From the NCBI GenBank assembly GCA_965243825.1, contig CBDEVT010000001.1, positions 744,001-808,000 of the forward strand: 64,000 nucleotides of DNA. Direction: 5' to 3'. Source of the DNA: JAJCYX01 sp965243825. Lineage in GTDB: Bacteria; Chloroflexota; Dehalococcoidia; Lucifugimonadales; Lucifugimonadaceae. The translations under genes were made by a program, and so were the position numbers. Of this stretch, positions 1 through 13,557 are shown piece after piece; position 1 is the first letter of the stretch; every line of letters begins with the position of its first letter. The notes under the pieces were generated by a model. That model worked only from the letters and a program-made list of their open reading frames with translations. It was not told the DNA's origin and searched no databases.

Positions 1-2422
<2,422 letters not shown>

Positions 2423-2469
2423 TAACCTTGCTCCCCTCTACGGAATTAGATGGTGCAAGCCCTCGATCG

Positions 2470-3783
2470 TTACTCGTTTTTACCGAAGATCTCTTCGAAG
2501 TCTCCTGCTGCGTCTGCAATCGTTCCGCCTGCACTGGCCGGAGGTGCATCGTCTACCACGACTCCATCCTCGTTAGCCTGCTTGAGTGAGAGTCCGAGTC
2601 TTCGGCGCTCCGGCTCAATGCGAATGATCTTCAGTTGCAGCTCATCGCCTTCGTTGACCACATCTCTCGGGTGCTTGATCACCTGGTGACTCAGCTCTGA
2701 GATATGAATCAGACCCTCGATACCTGCATCGATGCGGGCGAATGCGCCGAAGTTGGCCAGTTTCGTCACCACACCGTCAACCGTCTGTCCGACTGAGAAC
2801 TTGTTCTCGACCTCGTCCCATGGCTCGGGCTTAAGACGCCTCAGGCTGAGTGCGATCTTCAGGTTCTCGCGGTCTACTTTAAGGATGAACACGTCAATCT
2901 CGTCACCGACAGACACCACCTCTTCAGGTGACTTAACCGGCTCCCAGGAAAGTTCTGAGATGTGGATAAGTCCATCCGCCCCACCTAGGTCTACGAAAGC
3001 ACCGAAGTTGGAGATGCCGGCAACTCGACCTCGCCTGATCTCCCCTTCGCTCAACTCCTGGACCAGCCGCATCTTCTGGATCTGCTTCCAGGCCTGCAGG
3101 GCTGCTCGCTCGGAGAAGATGGCACGGTTTCGTCGGCGGTTGAGTTCAACAATCTTGAACTCGACCTCCATGCCAATGAAGCCTTCCTTAGGCGGCTCTC
3201 CGCCGGGTACATAAAGTTCGCGGGCGGGACCGACGAGCTGAGAAAGCGGGATGAATCCCTGCACTCCCTCGGACTCGACCACAGCTCCTCCGCGGTTGGA
3301 GCCGATGATCTTGCCTTTGACAGTCTCGTCGCTCTCCATCGACTTCTCGAGGATGCGCCAACCCTGCTCGCCACGAGCACGGTCGATCGAGAGAATGGAA
3401 GAGCCATCCGGCCCTTCCGGATTGATTACATAGGCGATGATTTCGTCGCCGACGCCGAGCTCATCGACGCCCTCAGGTCCGAGTGTCCTCATCTCGCGGC
3501 CTGGAACAAGCCCTTCGGACTTGTATCCAATGTTCACGAGCAGGCCTTCCCCGGTCTTGCTCATGACTTTGCCGTCAATGATCTCGCCCCTGCGCAGGGC
3601 CTTGGACGGTACATATTGATCGAGCAGGTCTGCCATGGTCAGATCACCTGCCGGCTTCTCGGCTGGGCGTTCTGCGGTGGCGACGGCAGATTCGGATTCC
3701 TGCGCAGCGTCGGTCGTCTCGGACGACGCGGAATCTACAGTCTGCTCTTCTGGCTGCTCACTTGTGGAATTATCGGTGGTCAA
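2470..3783 (-). CDS. rpsA: 30S ribosomal protein S1 (four S1 domains)
   Basis: RNA-binding protein of the 30S subunit that helps mRNA dock for initiation. 437 residues. An acidic, low-complexity N-terminal ~50 residues precedes four S1/OB repeats: GEIIDGKVMSKTGEGLLVN, VKGKIIGSNRGGAVVE, IRRGRVAGISNFGAFVDLGG and VDGVVTKLANFGAFARIDAG. The last two each end in GLIHISELS. Four repeats are usual for this protein outside Proteobacteria, which have six. The start is TTG with a GAAGGA ribosome site about 8 nt upstream. clpC follows on the same strand. The C-terminus is acidic and Ala/Gly-rich. An S1-domain protein outside the ribosome cannot be formally excluded, but the repeat layout fits RpsA well. 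Confidence 0.92.
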   Translation of the reverse strand: MTTDNSTSEQPEEQTVDSASSETTDAAQESESAVATAERPAEKPAGDLTMADLLDQYVPSKALRRGEIIDGKVMSKTGEGLLVNIGYKSEGLVPGREMRTLGPEGVDELGVGDEIIAYVINPEGPDGSSILSIDRARGEQGWRILEKSMESDETVKGKIIGSNRGGAVVESEGVQGFIPLSQLVGPARELYVPGGEPPKEGFIGMEVEFKIVELNRRRNRAIFSERAALQAWKQIQKMRLVQELSEGEIRRGRVAGISNFGAFVDLGGADGLIHISELSWEPVKSPEEVVSVGDEIDVFILKVDRENLKIALSLRRLKPEPWDEVENKFSVGQTVDGVVTKLANFGAFARIDAGIEGLIHISELSHQVIKHPRDVVNEGDELQLKIIRIEPERRRLGLSLKQANEDGVVVDDAPPASAGGTIADAAGDFEEIFGKNE

Positions 3784-4060
3784 AAATCAGGTCCTTCAAC
3801 TAGATATGAACTAAGACAGTTCTCGTTCCATTCTAACTGAGGGTGCTGTTGAACTGTAGGCCAATTAATGTTGATGTAAGCCGATACGGGCGGACTTCCA
3901 GCTTTTTCGTTCCAGCTCGGTCCAGGGCTGTGTCAGGACAGGTTGCCCTCTCCAACTTGCGGATGCCAGCAGCGATTTACCGCCATGGCATGCAGTGCTG
4001 GCACTCATGGGCCAGTGTGAGGCTGTACGACCAGCATAAGAAATGGCCGCTTCCTCAGTG

Positions 4061-4549
4061 TTACGGCACAGGCGGTTCATACGTTCCGGCCTCCAACTCC
4101 GAGCGAGCCTTCAGATACCTCATGCCCTTCGTCAGCGACTTCTGAAGCACCCGCTTCGACGGCCATCTGAAAAGTCTGGCAATCAGACCGTCCCATGACT
4201 CCTCGGTAACTGCGATGGTACTGTTGCCCGACCTTTCGAACATCCATGTGTGAACAGCCTTGATCCCCATAGTCGAGCCTGACCAGGTGATGACGCGCGG
4301 GGGATCAATTTGCATCAGAACAGATTCGATAGCAGCCGGCCCCGATTTCCAGTAGAAGCGCGTTCCCTGCACGAAGTCGCCGTCCAGTTCTGCCGAGCGA
4401 ATATTCGGGTTCCAGTCCGGCCAGTTTTCAATATCTGAAATGAATCGCCAGACAGTCTCAACATCGGCATCGATTCGACCCTCAAGGCGGACGAACACCG
4501 GGGCGTCGTTCGTCACATCGTTGTTGTTGAGACTGTCAGGCGTTTTCAT
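4061..4549 (-). CDS. SRPBCC (START-like / polyketide cyclase) family protein
   Basis: 162 residues with the helix-grip fold pattern of the polyketide_cyc/SRPBCC family: an opening strand (VFVRLEGRIDADVETVWRFI), the typical DIENWPDWNP turn, a central hydrophobic-pocket region (PPRVITWSGSTMGIKAVHTW) and a long C-terminal helix (SKRVLQKSLTKGMRYLKA). Such proteins bind hydrophobic ligands or act as small cyclases or coenzyme Q-like binding proteins; the substrate cannot be read from the sequence. There is no signal peptide, so it is probably cytoplasmic. It is a lone gene between the rRNA terminator and the S1 promoter region. The start is ATG. The 277 nt between it and rpsA hold no convincing gene. 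Confidence 0.75.
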   Translation of the reverse strand: MKTPDSLNNNDVTNDAPVFVRLEGRIDADVETVWRFISDIENWPDWNPNIRSAELDGDFVQGTRFYWKSGPAAIESVLMQIDPPRVITWSGSTMGIKAVHTWMFERSGNSTIAVTEESWDGLIARLFRWPSKRVLQKSLTKGMRYLKARSELEAGTYEPPVP

Positions 4550-4615
4550 TCAGAAAGATCTACCGAATCTGTCAGATAATTCACGAGCGTTTCGCGTGTG
4601 GATCATAAATAGAAG

Positions 4616-4640
4616 AGGGCCGGTCGTAGTGACCGGCCCT
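4616..4640 (-). terminator. rRNA operon intrinsic terminator
   Basis: A perfect 10-bp hairpin, AGGGCCGGTC / GACCGGCCCT with a 5-nt loop, sits just past the 3' end of the 5S gene. On the minus strand it is followed by a pyrimidine-rich CTTCTATTT tract. Position and structure fit termination of the 23S-tRNA-5S transcript. Confidence 0.8.
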
Positions 4641-4655
4641 CAATATAGATAAGCC

Positions 4656-4773
4656 TCCTGGCAGTGGCCTATTTTCCCAAACCCTCGCAGGCTAAGTATC
4701 GTCAGCGCTGTGGCGTTTCACTTCCGTGTTCGGAATGGGAACGGGTGGGTCCACCACGCTCTAACCACCAGAA
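4656..4773 (-). rRNA. rrf: 5S ribosomal RNA
   Basis: About 118 nt on the minus strand with the conserved 5S core (GTGGACCCACCCGTTCCCAT, CCGAACACGGAAGTGAAA, and GGGAAAATAGG near the 3' end). The two ends, TTCTGGTGG and CTGCCAGGA, pair as helix I with one or two wobbles. The ends are estimated from this pairing. It lies downstream of 23S and the initiator tRNA and just before a terminator. Confidence 0.95.
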
Positions 4774-4826
4774 GACGTCATATAAGAGCGTTGCCTTTCT
4801 GCGATCGAACCCAGTCAAGGGGTAGT

Positions 4827-4901
4827 TGGTAGCGGGGGCAGGATTCGAACCTGCGACCTTCGGGTTATGAGCCCGACGAGCTGCCACTGCTCCACCCCGC
4901 A
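4827..4901 (-). tRNA. Initiator tRNA-fMet (CAT) with encoded CCA
   Basis: Cloverleaf with anticodon CAT in loop CTCATAA, closed by the three consecutive G-C pairs (GGG/CCC) that mark initiator tRNA. Further initiator features: position 1 (U) cannot form a Watson-Crick pair with position 72 (U), the D-stem carries the A11-U24 pair, and CCA is encoded. The T arm is GCAGG-TTCGAAT-CCTGC. It lies between 23S and 5S, so it is made from the rRNA transcript. Confidence 0.95.
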
Positions 4902-4936
4902 CCGTTCGATCTGCCTTTGAAGGCAAAACTTCTCAA

Positions 4937-4990
4937 TGAAGAGTTGTTTGATTCTGCATTTTCCGAAACCACGCAGGGATTCCTTAATGT

Positions 4991-4999
<9 letters not shown>
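4937..4999 (-). other. 3' arm of the 23S precursor processing stem
   Basis: This segment pairs with 7953-8011 across the whole 23S gene. The inner helix is 22 bp (4978-4999 with 7953-7974, one G-U). A second helix is 17 bp (4950-4966 with 7987-8003, one mismatch), and an outer one is 7 bp (4937-4943 with 8005-8011). Such stems are cut by RNase III-type enzymes to release pre-23S. Confidence 0.85.
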
Positions 5000-7952
<2,953 letters not shown>

Positions 7953-7961
<9 letters not shown>

Positions 7962-8011
7962 ACACTAAGGAATCACCTACATGATCTCGGAGAATGCAGA
8001 ATCGCTCTTCA
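7953..8011 (-). other. 5' arm of the 23S precursor processing stem
   Basis: Partner of 4937-4999. Its inner part overlaps the first bases of mature 23S and the rest lies in the transcribed leader. The three helices share the same nesting order on both sides, which chance would not give. Confidence 0.85.
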
Positions 8012-8012
8012 C

Positions 8013-8024
8013 TTTTTAAGGTGC
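8013..8024 (-). promoter_or_regulatory. boxA-like antitermination site in the 23S leader
   Basis: GCACCTTAAAAA on the minus strand resembles rrn boxA (GCTCTTTAAAA type) and lies between the promoter and the 23S processing stem, where NusB/S10 normally load. nusB is encoded at 60181. The match is imperfect. Confidence 0.4.
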
Positions 8025-8092
8025 TTTCCAGAGCCGCAGAAATGCTGCTCCAGAGGCCGCGAACGGCCCGGCCCGTTTTGGGCGTAAGAAAC

Positions 8093-8122
8093 AGTATCTC
8101 TCGCGCTGCCCACCAGAGTCAA
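8093..8122 (-). promoter_or_regulatory. 23S-tRNA-5S operon promoter
   Basis: Minus-strand TTGACT (-35, 8122-8117), 18-nt spacer, GATACT (-10, 8098-8093), with a T-rich stretch just upstream of the -35 like an UP element. It would start the transcript about 125 nt before mature 23S. A GGCCG-TTCG-CGGCC hairpin lies in the leader at 8055-8068. A strong promoter directly before 23S supports an rRNA unit independent of 16S. Confidence 0.7.
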
Positions 8123-8237
8123 CAGAAAAAACAGGCAGTTTGGCAACCCGGACGAAATTGCTCGATAGTCTGATTTCGAGCATCACCAGTTTTTGGCATG
8201 TAGACCGTGACATTCCGACCGGAACGAAACGCTGCGC

Positions 8238-8305
8238 TGCTATAATTCCTCAGCAACAACCTGTTGCACTGCTCACCCGGCCCGTGTCTCCTGAGCGACG
8301 GGCCG
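8238..8305 (+). promoter_or_regulatory. purA promoter (extended -10) and leader hairpin
   Basis: TGCTATAAT at 8238-8246 is a perfect extended -10; no good -35 is seen. The leader then carries an 8-bp hairpin, CGGCCCGT (8278-8285) with ACGGGCCG (8298-8305), without a U-run, ahead of the GGAGAAAG ribosome site. It fires divergently from the 23S promoter within the same ~370-nt spacer, which otherwise holds no gene. Confidence 0.65.
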
Positions 8306-8329
8306 TATCGCGTTTGGAGAAAGTTCGCA

Positions 8330-9619
8330 GTGCCCGCTTATGCCGTGCTCGGCGCCCACTGGGGTGACGAGGGTAAAGGAAAGGTCATTGACTACCTGGC
8401 CGAGAATGCTTCGGTAGTCGCCCGCTACTCTGGCGGAAACAACGCAGGCCACACAGTTATGAACGAGCATGGAACCTTTTCGTTCCACCTCGTCCCTTCC
8501 GGAGTCTGTTGGCCACACACCCAGAATGTGATCGGTAACGGCGTTGTCGTAGATCCTGATGTTCTCCTGGACGAGATCAAGATGCTCCGAGACGCAGGCC
8601 TCCCAGGAAACGTCTTCGTGTCCGACCGCGCGCACGTCATCATGCCTTACCACGTGGCACTGGATAAGCTCGAAGAGGAGCGACGCGGCAAAGACGCGAT
8701 CGGCACGACCGGTCGCGGAGTCGGTCCTGCTTATGTAGACAAGGTCGGCCGACAGGGTATTCGCATTGGTGAGCTGCTGAACGCCGAAGACCTTGCCCTT
8801 CGCCTTCCCGAAATCATCAAGTTCAAGAACGAGACGATCACCAAGCTGTACGGTGGTGAGCCGATCAACAGCGACGAGATTTTCGAGAAAACAAAACGCT
8901 GGGCTGCAGAACTCAAGCCTTATATCGCGCGGTCCGAAGACCTTGTTGCCGCGGCACTGGACGCTGGTGAAAACGTGATTCTTGAAGGCGCACAGGGTGC
9001 GCTACTCGACCTCGACCACGGCACCTACCCGTTCGTGACGTCCTCGAACCCGACGGTCGGCGGCATGCTCACCGGCCTCGGTATTGGACCGCGCGCATTC
9101 GCGGGAGTGACCGGTGTCTTCAAGGCTTACTGCACACGTGTTGGATCCGGCCCGTTCCCGACTCAGCTTAGCGACGAAGAAGCCGACATCATCCGCAATG
9201 CCGGACCTGTCGGAGAGTTCGGAGCAACGACCGGGCGAGCACGCCGCATCGGTTGGTTTGACGCGGTAGCTGGCAAGTACAGCGTGCGCGTCAACGGCAT
9301 GGACTCGATGGTCATCACACGCCTTGACGTGCTGGATGGCTGGGAGACGATCCGCGTCTGCACGGCGTACGAGGTAGACGGCAAACAGACAGACCGCTTC
9401 CCGATCGACTCTCAGCTTCTCGGACGCAGTAAGCCGGTCTACGAGGAGATTCCGGGATGGGAAGGCTCCACGGCAGGCATCACGCGCAAAGAGCAGTTGC
9501 CGGAAGGCGCGAAGCGGTACGTGAACCGGTTGGAAGAGCTGCTCGGAATAGAAGCCGTGATGATCTCGACCGGCCCAAAACGTGCCGAGTCGCTGGAGTT
9601 GAGTTCACTGCTCAAATAG
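8330..9619 (+). CDS. purA: Adenylosuccinate synthetase
   Basis: Catalyses IMP + aspartate + GTP to adenylosuccinate, the first step from IMP to AMP, in the cytoplasm. 429 residues from the GTG start, the family's usual length. The N-terminus reads PAYAVLGAHWGDEGKGK, carrying the P-loop and catalytic Asp; then GGNNAGHT (catalytic His), IGTTGRGVGPAY, VILEGAQGALLDLDHGTYPFVTSSNP, GVFKAYCTRVGSGPFPT and GATTGRARRIGW. GTG is preferred because GGAGAAAG lies 6 nt upstream and homologues begin at this point; an in-frame extension to 8264 would overlap the leader hairpin. It is a single gene, with a convergent methyltransferase 22 nt downstream. Confidence 0.97.
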   Translation: MPAYAVLGAHWGDEGKGKVIDYLAENASVVARYSGGNNAGHTVMNEHGTFSFHLVPSGVCWPHTQNVIGNGVVVDPDVLLDEIKMLRDAGLPGNVFVSDRAHVIMPYHVALDKLEEERRGKDAIGTTGRGVGPAYVDKVGRQGIRIGELLNAEDLALRLPEIIKFKNETITKLYGGEPINSDEIFEKTKRWAAELKPYIARSEDLVAAALDAGENVILEGAQGALLDLDHGTYPFVTSSNPTVGGMLTGLGIGPRAFAGVTGVFKAYCTRVGSGPFPTQLSDEEADIIRNAGPVGEFGATTGRARRIGWFDAVAGKYSVRVNGMDSMVITRLDVLDGWETIRVCTAYEVDGKQTDRFPIDSQLLGRSKPVYEEIPGWEGSTAGITRKEQLPEGAKRYVNRLEELLGIEAVMISTGPKRAESLELSSLLK

Positions 9620-9641
9620 GCAGGCGACTAACGTCCGAATA

Positions 9642-10469
9642 TCAGCCCGTTTTCGTCGCCTTAATCGAGAACATCAGTGGCAATCTTTCAGGATGCTCTT
9701 CGAACCGCCAGTTACCTCTGCCGTTGCCGATGCATGCCGGAAATGCGTGATACTCGGCGAACTGGTGCTCATGCAGAAAATCGATTCGTAACCCTGACTC
9801 GATCAGTGAAGTGACAATCTCACCAAGACCGTGGCTCCACTCGTAGTTGATGGTCTTCTTCGATAAACCAGGACCATCTGTATAAGTCACATCGTTCTCG
9901 AACCGGCTTCCTTCTTTCGTTTCAAAGTACGGGTACTTGAGAACTAGCTGGGTGTCCTCTCGTTCATCGTCAACCGCATGTGCCATCGGATGACTGTCCC
10001 GTACATAGAACATCCCGCCCGGCTTGAGCATCTTCGAAACGACCTCGGCCCATCCCTTGATATCCGGTAACCAGACAAGCGCACCGGTACCGGTGTAGAC
10101 AATGTCGAACTGCTCGTTGATCGCGTTCGGTGTGTCGTACAGCTCGGCGATCTCGAAACGCGCAGGCGTGCCGCAATCTTTGCTCAGCTTCCGTGCCACT
10201 TCGATAGACGCTTCAGAGAAATCTACCCCGGTGACGGAATTTCCTAACCGCGCCATCGAGATCGTGTCCGTGCCGATATGACACTGCAGGTGCAGGAGCG
10301 TTTTGCCGGTGACATCACCTAACTCAGTAAGGTCGAACTCTACGGTCGTACTCAGGTGATTCGGGTCTTCTACGAATTTCGCTATGTCATAGAAATCCGA
10401 GCTTGCGTGTATCTCGGCCCGCTCGTTCCAGCTATCAAGGTTCGCTTTTCGAAACTTGTCTAACGGCAT
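9642..10469 (-). CDS. Class I SAM-dependent methyltransferase
   Basis: 275 residues. The SAM-binding Rossmann core is clear: motif I LLHLQCHIGTDTISMARLG, motif II VTGVDFSEASIEVAR, and the post-motif FDIVYTGTGALVWLPDIKGW then LKPGGMFYVRDSHPM. The C-terminal half (YPYFETKEGSRFEND, then YEWSHGLGEIVTSLIESG) is typical of UbiE/Tam-like methyltransferases acting on small molecules. The acceptor is unknown. The ATG has a GGAG site about 8 nt upstream. It lies behind the dapA terminator, so it is probably its own unit and converges on purA. A second unrelated methyltransferase occurs at 17736. Confidence 0.8.
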   Translation of the reverse strand: MPLDKFRKANLDSWNERAEIHASSDFYDIAKFVEDPNHLSTTVEFDLTELGDVTGKTLLHLQCHIGTDTISMARLGNSVTGVDFSEASIEVARKLSKDCGTPARFEIAELYDTPNAINEQFDIVYTGTGALVWLPDIKGWAEVVSKMLKPGGMFYVRDSHPMAHAVDDEREDTQLVLKYPYFETKEGSRFENDVTYTDGPGLSKKTINYEWSHGLGEIVTSLIESGLRIDFLHEHQFAEYHAFPACIGNGRGNWRFEEHPERLPLMFSIKATKTG

Positions 10470-10490
10470 CAGTAATCTCCATATATAAGG

Positions 10491-10515
10491 AAAGGGCCGC
10501 CAATGGCGACCCTTT
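10491..10515 (-). terminator. dapA operon terminator
   Basis: Eleven-base-pair hairpin (AAAGGGCCGCC / GGCGACCCTTT, one G-U) with a 3-nt loop, followed on the minus strand by CCTTATAT. It lies 30 nt after the dapA stop and before the methyltransferase start. Confidence 0.75.
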
Positions 10516-10544
10516 CGCTGTCAGCTTCCTGTTGTGAACCAGGC

Positions 10545-11447
10545 TCAGGCTGGCACGCCAACCGGCAGGTCCATCTTGTAGCGGTCCATGACAGGGTCGA
10601 ACTTTGCGCGGAAGTCTTCCGGTGCAGGGATCATTGGCAGGCGAGGCGGTCCGGCTTCGAAGCCGTGCCTGAGCATCGCATACCTGATCGGAATCGGGTT
10701 AGTAACCCAGAACAGCGCCTGGAAGAACGGCAACAGCCTGCGGTGTTCCGCCGCTGCAGCCGCGGTGTCACCCTGCAGGATCAGGTTCATCATGTCCTTG
10801 ATCTGGCTGCCGATGATGTTGCTGGCCACGCTCACTATGCCGAAGCCGCCGGTGCACATGATCGAGAACGTCTCATCGTCGTTGCCGCTCCAGACGTTGA
10901 AGCCGTCAGGCGCGCCATCGATCACTCGCGTGATCTGGCCCGGATCGCTCGAAGCTTCTTTTACGCCGATGATGTTGTCGATCTGTGCCAGGCGCAGCGT
11001 CGTCTCAGCGTCCATATTGAGAGCCGTGCGGCTCGGCACGTTGTAGAGAATTCCGGGGATGTTGACGCTGTCGGTGATCGCTTTGAAGTGCTGGTACAGG
11101 CCCTCCTGTGGAGGCTTGTTGTAGGCAGGAACGGTTAGAAGAAGGGCGTCAACGCCAACTCGCTCGGCCTCCTTTGAAAGCTCAATAGAGCCGCGAGTGT
11201 TATTGTCTGTCGTTCCCGCTACGACCGCACCGCGCTCACCAATCTCTTTCTTCACTTCGTCGAAAAGCTGCAGTCGTTCGTCTGCACTCATTGCCGGCGC
11301 TTCACCGGTCGTGCCGCCGATTACAAGTCCGTCAGAGCCGGATTCAAGCAGTGCCGACGCCAGCCGGCGAGCCTGCGTGTAGTTCACATCGCCGTTCTCT
11401 GTGAACGGAGTAACCATCGCTGTTAGAAGTCGTCCTGGAGTTGCCAT
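10545..11447 (-). CDS. dapA: 4-hydroxy-tetrahydrodipicolinate synthase
   Basis: Condenses pyruvate and aspartate semialdehyde, the first lysine/diaminopimelate-specific step. 300 residues, TIM barrel of the DHDPS family with all key residues: GGTTGE (Thr46-Thr47), ILYNVPSRT (Tyr135) and GVKEASSD (Schiff-base Lys163). The ATG start aligns with the family (MATPGRLLTAMVTPF). It follows dapB and asd on the same strand, so three consecutive steps of the aspartate-to-DAP branch sit together. A distant paralogue at 43721 lacks the tyrosine and is a different enzyme. Confidence 0.95.
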   Translation of the reverse strand: MATPGRLLTAMVTPFTENGDVNYTQARRLASALLESGSDGLVIGGTTGEAPAMSADERLQLFDEVKKEIGERGAVVAGTTDNNTRGSIELSKEAERVGVDALLLTVPAYNKPPQEGLYQHFKAITDSVNIPGILYNVPSRTALNMDAETTLRLAQIDNIIGVKEASSDPGQITRVIDGAPDGFNVWSGNDDETFSIMCTGGFGIVSVASNIIGSQIKDMMNLILQGDTAAAAAEHRRLLPFFQALFWVTNPIPIRYAMLRHGFEAGPPRLPMIPAPEDFRAKFDPVMDRYKMDLPVGVPA

Positions 11448-11492
11448 TTTCGCTATCCAAATCCGCCAATTTCATTGGGCTGTGAAGATCGC

Positions 11493-12539
11493 CTATCTTA
11501 CCGCGGCTTCCTTCGACGGCTTCAGGCAGTCGCGCTCCAGCACCTCATCCAGAATCTGCAGCGCGTTCAAGGCCGCCCCCTTGCGAAGGTTGTCGCAAGC
11601 CAGCCAGAAGCTGAGTCCGGTGCGGTGCGCAATGTCCTTACGGATGCGCCCGACGTGAACCTCGTCGCCCCCTGCTGAGTTGATCGGCATAGGGTAGACA
11701 CTGTTCTGCGGATCGTCCACAAGCTGTACGCCTGGCGCATTTCCAAGGGCTGTTCGAGCCTCATCCGGGCTGACGGCATCTTGGAATTCGACCGTTACCG
11801 ACTCGCTATGGGACACGCGCACCGGTACGCGCACGCAGGTCGCTGCAAGTGGAAGTCCCTGATCGTGCAGAATCTTGCGCGACTCGTTCAGCATCTTCTC
11901 CTCTTCCTTCGTATAGCCGTTCGGAAGGAAGTCATCCACCTGCGGGAGAACGTTGAACGCAATCTGATGCGGGTACTGCTCAATCGCGAAGTCTTCCGAG
12001 TCAAGGATGGCACGTGACTGGTTGAGCATCTCGAGGTCGGCTGCCGCGCCTGTGCCGGTGACGGACTGGTACGTGGAAACGGTAATCGCGGTGATTGGCG
12101 AAATCTTCCGGAGTGCGTCGAGTACCATCACTAACGGAGTCGTCGTGCAGTTCGGAATCGAAATGATGCCTTCGTGCCACTCGACGTCTGCGCCATTCAC
12201 TTCTGGCACCACGAGCGGCACAGCATCGTCCATGCGGAAAGCAGATCCGTCGTCGATCACAAGCGCGCCGCGGTTCACGGCTTCAGGTGCAAGCTGCTTA
12301 CTCACCTCAGAGCTTGCGGAGATGAATGCGACATCGACGCCATCGAAGGCATCAGGAGTCGCTTCGACCACAGTTAGCTCTGTACTCGAGTAGGACAGCT
12401 TCTTGCCTGCCGAGCGTGAGGAGGCCATAGCAACGATCTTCTCTGCCGGGTGATTGCGTTCCGCGAGCAGGTCGAGGGCGATGCGTCCAACCGCGCCGGT
12501 GGCGCCGACGATGGCGATTGTCAGGTCTGAGCTGTTCAT
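11493..12539 (-). CDS. asd: Aspartate-semialdehyde dehydrogenase
   Basis: Reduces aspartyl phosphate to aspartate semialdehyde with NADPH, the branch point to lysine, threonine and methionine. 348 residues. An N-terminal Rossmann fold (IAIVGATGAVGRIALDLL) leads to the catalytic cysteine in IPNCTTTPL (Cys131), and the C-terminal half carries GGDEVHVGRIRKD with the catalytic His. A GALVIDDGSAFRMDD segment is typical of the Gram-positive-type enzyme. It lies between dapB (170 nt upstream) and dapA (45 nt downstream) on the same strand. The gap to dapB holds an AT run (atatatata at ~12567) and no gene. Confidence 0.96.
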   Translation of the reverse strand: MNSSDLTIAIVGATGAVGRIALDLLAERNHPAEKIVAMASSRSAGKKLSYSSTELTVVEATPDAFDGVDVAFISASSEVSKQLAPEAVNRGALVIDDGSAFRMDDAVPLVVPEVNGADVEWHEGIISIPNCTTTPLVMVLDALRKISPITAITVSTYQSVTGTGAAADLEMLNQSRAILDSEDFAIEQYPHQIAFNVLPQVDDFLPNGYTKEEEKMLNESRKILHDQGLPLAATCVRVPVRVSHSESVTVEFQDAVSPDEARTALGNAPGVQLVDDPQNSVYPMPINSAGGDEVHVGRIRKDIAHRTGLSFWLACDNLRKGAALNALQILDEVLERDCLKPSKEAAVR

Positions 12540-12709
12540 CGGTCAGTCTTTCTATCGTTTCGCAAATATATATATCAGTTCAGCAGCAGTTCAGAATCAG
12601 AGGCGATGAAACGCGGCCCGAAAAGCCTCGCCACGGCACTCTGAGATACCAGCATAAATCAGTCGGGGAAGGGGGCAATAGCGAGGCGAAGAGAAAACGC
12701 CGCACCGCC

Positions 12710-13531
12710 CTACGGCTTGAGCTTGTCCAGGCCAAGCACGCGGTCCAAGCCCACGATCAGGCCGTCCTGTTTGACCACCTGCTTCACAGCCAGCAGAACA
12801 CCAGGCATGAAGCTGTTTCGGTCTATGGAATCGTGAATCATCGTGAGTGTCTGGCCTGTACCGCCGAAGACGACTTCGTGTCGAGCAACCCGTCCGGGCA
12901 TGCGTGCGCTGTGCACATTTATACCGTGAAAGTCCCCGCCGCGCGTGCCTGCCAACGTCTGTTTTTCAGCAACGTTCTGGTTAAATCTTTCACCCTTGCC
13001 ATCGGCCATCGCCTGAGCGATGGACAGAGCGGTTCCAGATGGAGCGTCCACCTTCGCTTCATGATGTGACTCAAGCAGATCGGCGTAGTCGAAGTACTTC
13101 GAGGCGATGCCGGCCAGGTGTCCGAGCAGTACGGCGCCAAGTGCAAAGTTGGAAGCTGAGATGATGCCGACGCTGTGCTGGCTGGCGAGCTGGGCTGTAT
13201 GCTCAAGATCATCATCAGATAGACCGGTAGACCCTGAAACGACCGCGACTCCTGCCGGTGCACAGTCTGCGAAAGTGGCCTTCGCTCCGTCAGCATTCGA
13301 GAAGTCGACCACCACATCAACGTCGGTGTTTGCGAACAGTTCGCTTAGCGACTTCCTTAAAGGAAGGGCTTCGCCTGTAACCGGGTGCGCCACTGACTCT
13401 TCCGATGCAGCCGGATCTGCTCCACCGACGGCGAGAGTTTCAGGGTCGTTGGCGACGGCGGACAGGACGGTTGCTCCCATCCTGCCCAGCACGCCGCTAA
13501 CAGCTACTTTGATCTGTGGTTGATTAGACAC
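12710..13531 (-). CDS. dapB: 4-hydroxy-tetrahydrodipicolinate reductase
   Basis: NAD(P)H-dependent second step of the DAP/lysine branch. 273 residues. Nucleotide-binding VAVSGVLGRMGATVL at the N-terminus; the diagnostic ESHHEAKVDAPSGTA motif with His156-His157 and Lys160; SASNFALGAVLL before it. The start is GTG with AGGAG about 12 nt upstream. It follows pnp by only 26 nt on the same strand, and asd and dapA follow, so an rpsO-pnp-dapB-asd-dapA run is likely, with internal termination possible after rpsO. Confidence 0.95.
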   Translation of the reverse strand: MSNQPQIKVAVSGVLGRMGATVLSAVANDPETLAVGGADPAASEESVAHPVTGEALPLRKSLSELFANTDVDVVVDFSNADGAKATFADCAPAGVAVVSGSTGLSDDDLEHTAQLASQHSVGIISASNFALGAVLLGHLAGIASKYFDYADLLESHHEAKVDAPSGTALSIAQAMADGKGERFNQNVAEKQTLAGTRGGDFHGINVHSARMPGRVARHEVVFGGTGQTLTMIHDSIDRNSFMPGVLLAVKQVVKQDGLIVGLDRVLGLDKLKP

Positions 13532-13557
13532 GGGTCAGATTGTCTCCTGCCCGTAGT

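Noticed and set aside
3865..4080. 71-residue minus-strand frame between rpsA and the SRPBCC gene
   Set aside because: No ribosome site, no domain, and unlike coding neighbours in composition.
10503..11138. 211-residue plus-strand frame
   Set aside because: Antisense to dapA and overlapping its terminator.
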